Shown here: positions 18,177 to 26,171 of the stretch, piece after piece | How positions within the stretch are numbered: position 1 is the first letter of the stretch | How the letters are laid out: every line of letters begins with the position of its first letter | Assembly (NCBI GenBank): GCA_016124935.1 | Contig: WGMS01000019.1 | Location: 1 to 64,000 of the forward strand | Direction of reading: 5' to 3' | DNA from: a bacterium | GTDB taxonomy: Bacteria > Cyanobacteriota > Vampirovibrionia > Obscuribacterales > Obscuribacteraceae | Length of the DNA stretch: 64,000 nt | The notes under the pieces: model-generated | Seen by the model: the letters and a program-made list of their open reading frames with translations, nothing else | Databases searched by the model: none | What the model was told of the DNA's origin: nothing | Position numbers and translations under genes: made by a program

Positions 18177-19652
18177 ATGCGGTTCGGTCTCAAACAAACT
18201 GTTCTGGCCACTCTTGCCTTTTCTTCTATCCTTTTCTTATGCGGCTGCGACGCAGAGCCGATTACCAGCATGTGTTGGTCCCCGGACGGAGAGCGCGGCG
18301 CTCTCGATATACCGGGTCAGGGCATACGCTTAATCGGTCCTGAAGGAGAGAAAAGTCTCACCGATGTTCTGCTTCCTGATGCCATCTCGTTTGCCTGGGA
18401 GAACGACAAGAACCATCTCCTTGCCGTGACTGAAAAAAACGAAAAAGACTGGGGCAGGCTCAAAGAGCTGATTGACGAAGAAGAACAGACAAAAATCATC
18501 GAGACAACCCAGGAGATTCTAAGACTGCAAAAAAAATACGGCAGTCTTAAAAGCGAAGATGGACTACCGAAAGAAGATTCCGAGAAAATAGAGACAATGA
18601 TGAAGGAGATCCGTCTGGGCGATGTCCTTACCTATATGTTCTCGATTGACCCGACGGCTCTTGCCACCTTTATGAAAGAGAACGACAAGAAGGCAGATGA
18701 ATGGAGCTGCCCTGTCTACTCTTTGAAGAGATACAGTGTCAAGAAAAATTCAATAGAACCCGAGAGCACCATATGCACCACCAGGCGATCAATACAAGAG
18801 TATGCGACATCACCTAACGGCAAAGCGATAGCGGTGGCATGCACCCAGTACTGGGGAAAAGAGAGCGCGGACTGCCTGAAACTGTATCCCACCGATGGGG
18901 GTGAGCCAATTTCGATCAAAAATCCGGAAAGCAAACGCGGGTCCCTTGCCTGGCTAGAGTCAAAAAACTGGCTCATACATCTGTCACAAACCGGAGGGAA
19001 TGACATTCGGAGCATTTCGGCCGATGTAGTAATGGACGATGACGGAAATCTGCTCAAAGAACCTAAGATCATGCAAGCTTTCACCATGGTCAAAAATGCC
19101 GGCAGAATAGTCTGTGCCGGAGGTGACAGAATTTTCTTCGCCTCATCAAAAGTAACACTGCCCTGCGCTCCAGGACAATACGAAGGTAAGCAATCTGTCT
19201 ATATGATAAGTCCCCTGGAAGCTGCTGTTCCGACCGAGATAGTACCAGTCACTATAGGCGGTGACTGCAAGCACTTCGATGTCTCCCCCGACGGCAAGCA
19301 CATAGCGGTCATGGATATGGAAGGCAGAGTGAGCCTGTATATACTGCCTCAGGTCGATGATAAACAGATCCAGGAACTTCCCTTTACAGAAAAACAGGCA
19401 GAACTTTCGCTCATACTGCCGCGATTCAGAAACAACGACGAGCTGAGCTTCTGCGCGCCGATAGAAACTGAGAAATCAGACAAAGCCAAAGCAGATAAAC
19501 CAGCTCCAAAAGGCGCAGAGCTGGTTATCTATTCTATTAAATCAGGAAAGTCTAAAACCATTAGCAAATCATGGACAACCGAAGTGGCACCATTCTTGAT
19601 GAAATACGTCGAAGAAAAAGATGAAAGCTCAGACGAGAAACAAGAGAAGTAA
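18177..19652 (+). CDS. Lipoprotein with WD40/TolB-like beta-propeller features
   Basis: 491 residues. The N-terminus is a lipoprotein signal (hydrophobic core ending LFLCGCDAEP), with Cys23 or Cys25 as the lipid-modified residue. TolB/WD40-type turns follow: SMCWSPDGERGAL, YATSPNGKAIAVAC and HFDVSPDGKHIAVMDMEG. A charged helical insertion (about 95-150) interrupts the first blades, and the C-terminus is Lys/Glu-rich. Likely an envelope-exposed protein-binding propeller. Second gene of the transcript starting at 17181. Confidence 0.65.
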   Translation: MRFGLKQTVLATLAFSSILFLCGCDAEPITSMCWSPDGERGALDIPGQGIRLIGPEGEKSLTDVLLPDAISFAWENDKNHLLAVTEKNEKDWGRLKELIDEEEQTKIIETTQEILRLQKKYGSLKSEDGLPKEDSEKIETMMKEIRLGDVLTYMFSIDPTALATFMKENDKKADEWSCPVYSLKRYSVKKNSIEPESTICTTRRSIQEYATSPNGKAIAVACTQYWGKESADCLKLYPTDGGEPISIKNPESKRGSLAWLESKNWLIHLSQTGGNDIRSISADVVMDDDGNLLKEPKIMQAFTMVKNAGRIVCAGGDRIFFASSKVTLPCAPGQYEGKQSVYMISPLEAAVPTEIVPVTIGGDCKHFDVSPDGKHIAVMDMEGRVSLYILPQVDDKQIQELPFTEKQAELSLILPRFRNNDELSFCAPIETEKSDKAKADKPAPKGAELVIYSIKSGKSKTISKSWTTEVAPFLMKYVEEKDESSDEKQEK

Positions 19653-19672
19653 GGGACACGCGGCTTGCCGCA

Positions 19673-20473
19673 CTATGACATAGTATCCCGGGGTCCGATA
19701 TGGCGGGGATAGTCTTTTGCCGTCTTATTCAGAGAAGCATCCACCGCCACTCGATCATCAAAAACGAAACACTCGCCCTGCCAGTGCTCTCCGCCGGTCT
19801 CTTCGAAATATTTGAGAATGCCGCCTTCCAGCTGATAGACCCGCTGCATCTCGATGTTGTTCATATAAAGCACCGCCTTCTCGCAACGTATACCGCCGGT
19901 GCAAAAAGAGACCACGGTCTTCTCTTTTAAGTCTTCTTGCTCCGCCACGGTTTTAGCGATGGCTTCAGGAAACTCGCTGAAGCGCTCGATCTCTAGCGTT
20001 ATCGCGTTCTTGAATGTACCGATATCGGTCTCATAGGTGTTGCGGGTATCGAGCATCACCACCTCGCGACCGTCATCATCATGACCCTGACCAAGCCAGC
20101 GCCTCAAAGTCAGCGAATCTACAGAAGCGCCCCTGCCTTTCTTCACCGGGTCCATATCCGGCACCCGCATGGTTATTATCTCTTTCGCCAGCCGGACAAC
20201 CATTTTGCCGAAGGGCTTGCTGTCCGAGATGCTCTCTTTGGGGGTCAGATCGCTGAAGGCTCCCTCAAAAAGCTCATGGTTCTTGAGAAAGTCGACGATG
20301 GCGTCGATACTGGCCCTCTCCCCGGCAAGAACCAGGTTAATGCCTTCTGCGGCAAGAATGATGGCTCCTTTAAGATCGAGCGCATCACAGCGCTCTTGCA
20401 CAATCGGCTGCCATTGAATGTAGCTCTCAGGCAGCGATATGAATTTGTAAGCGGCAATGTTCACTATGTCCAT
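19673..20473 (-). CDS. trhO: tRNA uridine(34) hydroxylase, rhodanese family
   Basis: 266 residues matching the TrhO/YceA (UPF0176) family, which makes 5-hydroxyuridine at tRNA position 34 with oxygen. The N-terminal ferredoxin-like half (AAEGINLVLAGERASIDA) is followed by the rhodanese half with the active-site loop VVSFCTGGIRCEKA, containing the conserved Cys, and the family phrase MLDTRNTYETDIGTFKNA. The C-terminal HWQGECFVFDDRVAV is also diagnostic. Normal length for the shorter members. Monocistronic, divergent from the EEP gene across 170 bp. Confidence 0.88.
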   Translation of the reverse strand: MDIVNIAAYKFISLPESYIQWQPIVQERCDALDLKGAIILAAEGINLVLAGERASIDAIVDFLKNHELFEGAFSDLTPKESISDSKPFGKMVVRLAKEIITMRVPDMDPVKKGRGASVDSLTLRRWLGQGHDDDGREVVMLDTRNTYETDIGTFKNAITLEIERFSEFPEAIAKTVAEQEDLKEKTVVSFCTGGIRCEKAVLYMNNIEMQRVYQLEGGILKYFEETGGEHWQGECFVFDDRVAVDASLNKTAKDYPRHIGPRDTMS

Positions 20474-20642
20474 GGCGACTTATTATATAGGCAGGCAGCC
20501 GAGTTTCCCAAGCCTGCCTGAATTTCTGTGAATCGAAATCGAGAACATCAAAAAATAAGCGATCTGTAATTTACCTGGGCTCTCCCGTGCTTGCCAAGAG
20601 ATCGCTCGATTACTATGATATGCCAGTTGATTCGGAGACAAC

Positions 20643-21707
20643 ATGGCAGCCCCAGAAATCGCAAAAAAAAATCCTGCCAGGCAGCAATACAGCGATCTAG
20701 AGCTAGATCGAGATTTTCTGGAGGACATAGACGACAGTCGGCACTGGACCGAGAGCCGTTTATTAGGTTGGTTCGTTTTAGTCTCCTCCGGCTGGCTGGC
20801 TAGCCTCTTTCCTTCTGTCGGCTGGATGTCGGACATCTGTGCCAGCCTGACCCAGCAGTTCATCATCGCTTACACATTGCTATTTGCCCTCAGCCTTTTC
20901 AAAAAAAGGGCGATTCTGGCTTCTCTGTGCGCCCTGGCGATAGCCATAAACCTGTTTTCTCTTGCCCCCTACCTGCCCACAGCCAAAGCACTGGCTTCTG
21001 CTACGGCAAATTCCGCCACAGTCCTGCATGCCAACGCCGCCGGATTCAACAGCAAGAACCTCGAACTGGTAGAGACTCTTGCCGCTTCCGGAGCCGACAT
21101 CATAGGAGTCTGTGAGCTGACTCCGGATTTAGATAAGCTCCTTAAATCCAGATTAAAAGACTATCCCTATGTCTTCAGCCAGCCCCATAAAGAGGACAAT
21201 TTCGGTCTCGGCATCTACAGCAAGCTGCCTTTGAAAGATCTCCGTCTGTTGATTCCCGAGAATGACCCCGAGATTCCGCCTTCTATCATTGGCGAAGTCG
21301 TGACCAGAAGAGGCAGCTTCAACCTGGTCTATGTCCACACCAGACCGCCCCTGGGCTCTCAATGGGCAGAGCAGAGAGACAGACAGCTAGATTATCTGGC
21401 AGATTTAACCGGGTCTGCCGGAGCCAGTCTAGATAGACCCTGGCTTCTGGCGGGCGACCTGAACGCCACTCCATTTAATCCGGCCTTCGCCCGGCTGCTG
21501 GAGAAGGGCGGATTTGTCGATTCGAACAAAAAGTTCGGACTTACCAATACCTGGCCTGCAGGATTTATGCCGCCTCAACTGCCCCTGGATCATATTCTTG
21601 CCGGGGATTCGAAGACAGCTTCATTAATTATAAAAGGGCTCAAGACCTTGGATTTGCCTGGTTCGGATCACAAAGGTCTTTTCGCAAATATAGAACTGAA
21701 TAAATAG
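20643..21707 (+). CDS. Membrane-anchored endonuclease/exonuclease/phosphatase family protein
   Basis: 354 residues. Three hydrophobic segments (about 40-60, 72-88, 90-110) precede an EEP hydrolase domain from residue 125: VLHANAAGFN, ADIIGVCELTPD (metal-binding Glu), VYVHTRPP, LLAGDLNATPFNP (catalytic Asp and Asn) and LPGSDHKGLFANIEL (catalytic Asp-His). This domain order is common in bacterial EEP proteins whose substrate is unknown. The start is supported by GGAG five bases before ATG. The substrate could be a phospholipid, a sugar phosphate or nucleic acid. Confidence 0.82.
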   Translation: MAAPEIAKKNPARQQYSDLELDRDFLEDIDDSRHWTESRLLGWFVLVSSGWLASLFPSVGWMSDICASLTQQFIIAYTLLFALSLFKKRAILASLCALAIAINLFSLAPYLPTAKALASATANSATVLHANAAGFNSKNLELVETLAASGADIIGVCELTPDLDKLLKSRLKDYPYVFSQPHKEDNFGLGIYSKLPLKDLRLLIPENDPEIPPSIIGEVVTRRGSFNLVYVHTRPPLGSQWAEQRDRQLDYLADLTGSAGASLDRPWLLAGDLNATPFNPAFARLLEKGGFVDSNKKFGLTNTWPAGFMPPQLPLDHILAGDSKTASLIIKGLKTLDLPGSDHKGLFANIELNK

Positions 21708-21765
21708 TCGAAGATCGTGGGTATAAAAAGCCTGGTATATTCGATTTTAACCAAAGCGAGAACCG

Positions 21766-24297
21766 ATGGGAAACGAGCTACCGGCATTTCTTCCTGCCAC
21801 CCGCCCCCGGAATCCCTCTGTAATAGACCCTGATCATCTCCTCCCTGCGGCTGACTCAGCCAGGTTAGAGGGGCAGTTGCAGGCCCTCGATTATCCTGCC
21901 ATGGTAATTATCTTGCCGAAAGAGCACGGGGTAGACGATCTTGCCGGGCTGCCCACCCTTATCGAAAAGGCCTGGGGGATAAAAGACAACGAGCTTTTCT
22001 TTTTGCTGGATATAAAAGGCAGACAGCTCGAGCTTTATCGAGGACCGGCTCTAACTAGAAAAGGGCTGTCAGATTCGGTCACTGATAGCATTTTGCAAAA
22101 AAGTTTCTTTCCCGCAGCCAAGAAAGGCGATTTTGCAAGCGGCATCGCAGATACATTCAGCACCGTAGAGAATGCGTATCAAACAGGGAACTACCAGCAG
22201 TATCAGAGCCGGGATAAAACCGTCGAATATGTGGGCACTGAAAGCAGCACGGGAAGCAGCCGTGAACCTCACCACGACCAGCTCTCTTTCATCGGCGGCA
22301 TATTGTTTGTCGCCGTGGTGATCATGATTGTCATCACCCTGCGTTTCAAAGGTAAAGGCGAACAAGAGATAGACCTGCGCAAATCGCGCGATAAATACAA
22401 TCAGCACATGGAAAAGATCATTGCGCTATTTAATGAAAAGCCGCAAGAGTTCTTTCTGAGAGTGACCGGCTTGATCTGCCTGGGCTACGCCTATATCGGC
22501 ATGGCTCTGGTGGTGCTCATTACCTTCACTCTTTTCACTTTCATCCTCCTCATAAAGATGCCTTATCTGGCATTCAAGATCGGTCTGCCACTACTTCTGG
22601 TGCTCGGGGTGATATTCCGCTCTTTCTGGATAAAGTCGCCACCGCCGGCCGGCATAAAGTTAAAGAAGAGAGATTATCCAAAAGTCTATGAAGCGGTCGA
22701 AGAGATAAGAAAGGCAGTAAACGCACCACCAGTGCACCAGATTCAACTGATCCCCGACTTCAACGCCTCGGTCATGCAGCAGCCCAGGTTGGGACTTCTA
22801 GGCTGGCAGAAGAACTATATGATGCTCGGCATTCAGCTTTTGAAGACCTGCTCCTATGAAGAGATCCGCTCGATACTGGCCCACGAGCTGGGTCACCTGG
22901 CAGAAGGTCACAGCGCCAAGGACGCCTGGATCTATAGGGTGCAGGGTATCTGGTATCAACTCATGCAGAACCTGCATAATGACCAGTCTTTCGCCACCAT
23001 TATCTTCACCAAATTTTTCGACTGGTATGTGCCCTTATTAGATTCTTACACTTTTCCTTATAGAAGAGAGCAAGAAGAGAGCGCAGACGAACTAAGCGTC
23101 AAGCTTGTCGGTCCTGAGCTTGCCGCCAACACTTTTCTATCCATGGATCTTAAAAGCCACTATCTTGAAAAATATTACTGGGCAAATGTCGGTGAACGCT
23201 TCTCTACCCCGGACCCACCGGCGGTTTACGATGGCATGACGGAAGCATTGAAGAACGGCAAAATCGAAAAGCATGATGCCGAAATCTGGTTGCAAGAATC
23301 TTTGAATGTCGAAACCGGCTATGAAGACTCGCATCCCTGCACCAGAGACAGGGTGGCGACCATACTCAAAATTAAGCCGGAAGAAGTAAAGGAATACGCC
23401 CACTCGGTAATAGATGAGCTATGCCGCATAGAGAACCCCGCTTTCGACCAGCTCTTTCCTATAAAGGGCAAAGAACTCTGCGCCGCCCTCGATGATGAAT
23501 ACAAAGAGTTCTACAAAGAATACTGGATGGAACGCCACCAGAACTACAACGAAGCTAAAAAAGAGCTGGAAGATCTGCTGGTCAAGAAAACCGAAGGAGA
23601 AATATCCGAAGAAGAAGCGGCCACCTGTGCCTACACATCGCTGATTGTGCATGGTTTCGCCAAATCACGTGATCTATTTAAAGAGGCTCTCGATCGCAAT
23701 CCGGAGGACGCCACCCTGAGGCGGACTTATGGGCAGTACCTGCTCGATGACAAAGATCCCGATTGTGTCGGCTATCTGGAAGCAGCCATGAAGCTCGACC
23801 GGCAGATGCAGTACGAATGCGGCAAGATGCTCTATGGCTTTTTCAAATCGAAAGATGACGAAGACCGAGCCAAGCACTATGAAGAGATGGTGATCGACTG
23901 GATGGAAGAATATGTCCAGCGCCAGAAAGAGGTCGCCGACGTCAAAAAAGACGACATCATCTTCGAACATGATTTAAAAGACGAGGTCACCGCCGCCATA
24001 GCCGAAGTCATAAAGCAGTTTGCAGAGGTAAAAGTAGCTTACTTAGTCCGCAAACAGGTCAAGCACTTTCCGGAGCGATCTTTCTATGTATTCTTAATAG
24101 AGTATGACAAGAAGCAAATCAGCGACGCCGAAAAGAAAGAGTATCTGCTCTCGATGATTTTGCATTCGATAATCGAGCTGGGTAATTTCACCGGGGACGT
24201 AATCTTCTATCATCGCGACACTGCACCGAAGAACGTTCTCACCGGCGCAGACATGATCGCCAACGCGGTTATCTATACAAAAGAGACCAGGCAATAA
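21766..24297 (+). CDS. TPM domain - M48 metalloprotease - TPR fusion, membrane bound
   Basis: 843 residues with an unusual combination. Residues 15-140 resemble a TPM (TPM_phosphatase) domain: ARLEGQLQALDYPAMVIILP, ELFFLLDIKGRQLELYRG. Three membrane helices follow (about 182-195, 228-275 and 280-290). An M48 protease domain then runs to about 560, with zinc site HELGHLAEGH near 372 and the third ligand in EESADELS near 438. The last 250 residues contain a TPR-like stretch (FKEALDRNPEDATLRRTYGQ) and an unknown alpha/beta end. M48 proteases such as HtpX degrade damaged membrane proteins. No signal peptide is seen. Confidence 0.85.
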   Translation: MGNELPAFLPATRPRNPSVIDPDHLLPAADSARLEGQLQALDYPAMVIILPKEHGVDDLAGLPTLIEKAWGIKDNELFFLLDIKGRQLELYRGPALTRKGLSDSVTDSILQKSFFPAAKKGDFASGIADTFSTVENAYQTGNYQQYQSRDKTVEYVGTESSTGSSREPHHDQLSFIGGILFVAVVIMIVITLRFKGKGEQEIDLRKSRDKYNQHMEKIIALFNEKPQEFFLRVTGLICLGYAYIGMALVVLITFTLFTFILLIKMPYLAFKIGLPLLLVLGVIFRSFWIKSPPPAGIKLKKRDYPKVYEAVEEIRKAVNAPPVHQIQLIPDFNASVMQQPRLGLLGWQKNYMMLGIQLLKTCSYEEIRSILAHELGHLAEGHSAKDAWIYRVQGIWYQLMQNLHNDQSFATIIFTKFFDWYVPLLDSYTFPYRREQEESADELSVKLVGPELAANTFLSMDLKSHYLEKYYWANVGERFSTPDPPAVYDGMTEALKNGKIEKHDAEIWLQESLNVETGYEDSHPCTRDRVATILKIKPEEVKEYAHSVIDELCRIENPAFDQLFPIKGKELCAALDDEYKEFYKEYWMERHQNYNEAKKELEDLLVKKTEGEISEEEAATCAYTSLIVHGFAKSRDLFKEALDRNPEDATLRRTYGQYLLDDKDPDCVGYLEAAMKLDRQMQYECGKMLYGFFKSKDDEDRAKHYEEMVIDWMEEYVQRQKEVADVKKDDIIFEHDLKDEVTAAIAEVIKQFAEVKVAYLVRKQVKHFPERSFYVFLIEYDKKQISDAEKKEYLLSMILHSIIELGNFTGDVIFYHRDTAPKNVLTGADMIANAVIYTKETRQ

Positions 24298-24333
24298 CTC
24301 GATCTAGCTATGCCATAAATTAGATTAGATTGT

Positions 24334-24339
24334 TATACT
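24334..24339 (+). promoter_or_regulatory. Putative extended -10 promoter of the 98-residue protein gene
   Basis: TATACT preceded by TGT (extended -10, TGnTATACT), 35 bases before the ATG at 24374. No clear -35, as is usual for extended -10 promoters. The same type of box precedes the ncRNA candidate near 31.2 kb. Confidence 0.4.
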
Positions 24340-24373
24340 AAAACGATATCCTGAACCAAGGAGAGAGTGCCCG

Positions 24374-24670
24374 ATGACAAAAATGAGATCAAATCCGGCG
24401 ACGCCAGCCAATGCCCTGAAGAGAACTATGCTTCTTCTGGGTCTGTTCAGTTTTCTGATTTCATTCCTGGCCATGTCACCGGCAGACGCCAAGGGGCACG
24501 GTTACGGCAAAGGCAAATATAAAGTTCCGCCGGGTCAAGTGAATAGATATTTCAACGGCAATCCAAATAAAACGATTCCTCCGGGTCAGGTCAAGAAGTT
24601 CTATCCGGGCTATAAGAAAAACGGCAAAGGCTACAAGCACAAGTACAAACATAAGTACAAGCACAAATAA
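24374..24670 (+). CDS. Small secreted protein with basic Lys/His/Tyr tail
   Basis: 98 residues: a signal peptide (about 1-40, ending SPADAKG), then a very basic mature part rich in Gly, Lys, Tyr and His. A motif occurs twice, VPPGQVNRYF and IPPGQVKKFY, and the tail is three copies of KYKH. A GGAGAG ribosome site lies before the start. The mature protein would bind nucleic acid, phosphate-rich polymers or metal (inference from composition). It is 37 bp upstream of hen1 and on the same strand, so possibly co-transcribed by read-through. No family recognised. Confidence 0.7.
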   Translation: MTKMRSNPATPANALKRTMLLLGLFSFLISFLAMSPADAKGHGYGKGKYKVPPGQVNRYFNGNPNKTIPPGQVKKFYPGYKKNGKGYKHKYKHKYKHK

Positions 24671-24707
24671 CTCCAAATCAGCCTGTAACGCGAAAGACAA
24701 ATAGCCC

Positions 24708-26171
24708 ATGCTTCTAACCATCGAAAACACCCGCAAGGGAGAGGATGCCCGAGAGCTGGGCTATCTTCTTCAGAAACATCCCGACCGACTGCAGAGCTTC
24801 GAGCTGGCATTTGGCCAGTGCCATATTTTTTATCCGGAAGCCTCAAATGAACGCTGCCGGGCAGCACTTCTGCTGGAGATAGATCCGGTTAAATTGGTCC
24901 GGGGCTCCGGGGGCAAATCAAAAGGAGATGCGCCTCTTGCCCAGTATGTCAACGACCGCCCCTATGTAGCCTCTTCTCTCATGAGCGTCGCGCTGGGCAA
25001 AGTCTTTCGCTCGGCTATGAACGGTCAGTGCAAAGACATGCCGCAGCTTGCCGAGACCGCTTTGCCTTTGACTATCGAGCTTAGTGCGGTCCCGGTCAAA
25101 GGTGGAGAGCCATTTTTGCAGGCGGTCTTCGAGCCTCTTGGCTATGAAGTGGAGGCGGAGCGGCTGCCTTTAGATGAACGCTTTTCTGAATGGGGCGAGA
25201 GCCGACTTTTTCAGATTCGGCTCAAGACCGATGCGAAGCTGAAGGATGTTCTCAATCATCTTTATGTGCTTATCCCTGTGCTGGATAGAGAGAAGCACTA
25301 TTATGTAGGCGCCGAAGAGATAGAAAAGCTCTTGCGTCGTGGAGAACAATGGCTCAAGGACCATCCTCTAAGTCAGGTAATTGCCACCAGATATCTACGC
25401 AATAAAAAATCCCTGGCGGCTTTGGCTCTGGAGCGCCTGGCAGAAAGCGAGAACGAAAAGCAAAACGGCGACGAAGGCGAAAGCGGCACCGCCAATGATG
25501 CCACCGCTCAAAATACTGCCGGCACCGAAAAGTCGGTCGGTCAGGAAGAGGCGCTGGAGAAAAAACTCAGTCTCAACGAAGTGCGAATGGACACCGTGGT
25601 GGAGAGGCTCAAAGATCTTGGCGTGCGCCGGGTGGCGGATCTTGGCTGTGGCGAAGGAAAGCTTTTGAGCAGGCTTGTGCATGATTTCTTCTTTCAAGAG
25701 ATTGTCGGCATGGATGTCTCGATCAGGTCCCTCGAAATAGCCGAAAGACGCCTGAAACTGGACCGCATGCCAGAGAGAAAGGCGCAGAGGCTAAAGCTTC
25801 TGCACGGCTCTTTGATGTATCGTGATTCCAGATTGAATAACTTTGATGCGGCCACCTGTATAGAGGTGATAGAGCATCTCGATGTGCCCAGACTGAATGC
25901 GTTCGAAAAGGTGGTGTTCGGCCAGGCGAGACCGAGCTATGTATTGATCACTACGCCTAATAGAGAATACAACAAGCTCTTCGAGAGCCTGGAGGAAGGA
26001 CGCTTCCGGCACAGCGACCACCGCTTCGAATGGAGCAGGGCAGAGTTCCGAAGCTGGTCGAAAGACATATGCCAGCGCTTCGGCTATTCGGTGGATTATT
26101 TCGATGTCGGCACCGCCGACCCGGAGCTTGGACCGCCGACCCAGATGGGGGTATTCTGCCGTGGAGATTAA
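24708..26171 (+). CDS. hen1: 3'-terminal RNA ribose 2'-O-methyltransferase Hen1
   Basis: 487 residues, the usual size of bacterial Hen1. The N-terminal half (to about 245) is the domain that activates Pnkp ligation, beginning MLLTIENTRKGEDARELGYL. A linker rich in Glu and Asn follows, then the methyltransferase domain: VADLGCGEGKLL near 307 binds SAM, and EVIEHL near 385 with the downstream HSDHRFEWSR supplies the metal-binding Glu and His residues. In known systems Hen1 methylates the 2'-OH at the 3' end of cleaved RNA before sealing, protecting it from re-cleavage. It overlaps pnkp by 11 bases, a translationally coupled operon. Confidence 0.93.
   Translation: MLLTIENTRKGEDARELGYLLQKHPDRLQSFELAFGQCHIFYPEASNERCRAALLLEIDPVKLVRGSGGKSKGDAPLAQYVNDRPYVASSLMSVALGKVFRSAMNGQCKDMPQLAETALPLTIELSAVPVKGGEPFLQAVFEPLGYEVEAERLPLDERFSEWGESRLFQIRLKTDAKLKDVLNHLYVLIPVLDREKHYYVGAEEIEKLLRRGEQWLKDHPLSQVIATRYLRNKKSLAALALERLAESENEKQNGDEGESGTANDATAQNTAGTEKSVGQEEALEKKLSLNEVRMDTVVERLKDLGVRRVADLGCGEGKLLSRLVHDFFFQEIVGMDVSIRSLEIAERRLKLDRMPERKAQRLKLLHGSLMYRDSRLNNFDAATCIEVIEHLDVPRLNAFEKVVFGQARPSYVLITTPNREYNKLFESLEEGRFRHSDHRFEWSRAEFRSWSKDICQRFGYSVDYFDVGTADPELGPPTQMGVFCRGD

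Noticed and set aside
26104..26160. Upstream start of Pnkp inside hen1
   Set aside because: The extra 19 residues come from the hen1 reading in another frame; GTG at 26161 gives the usual Pnkp beginning.
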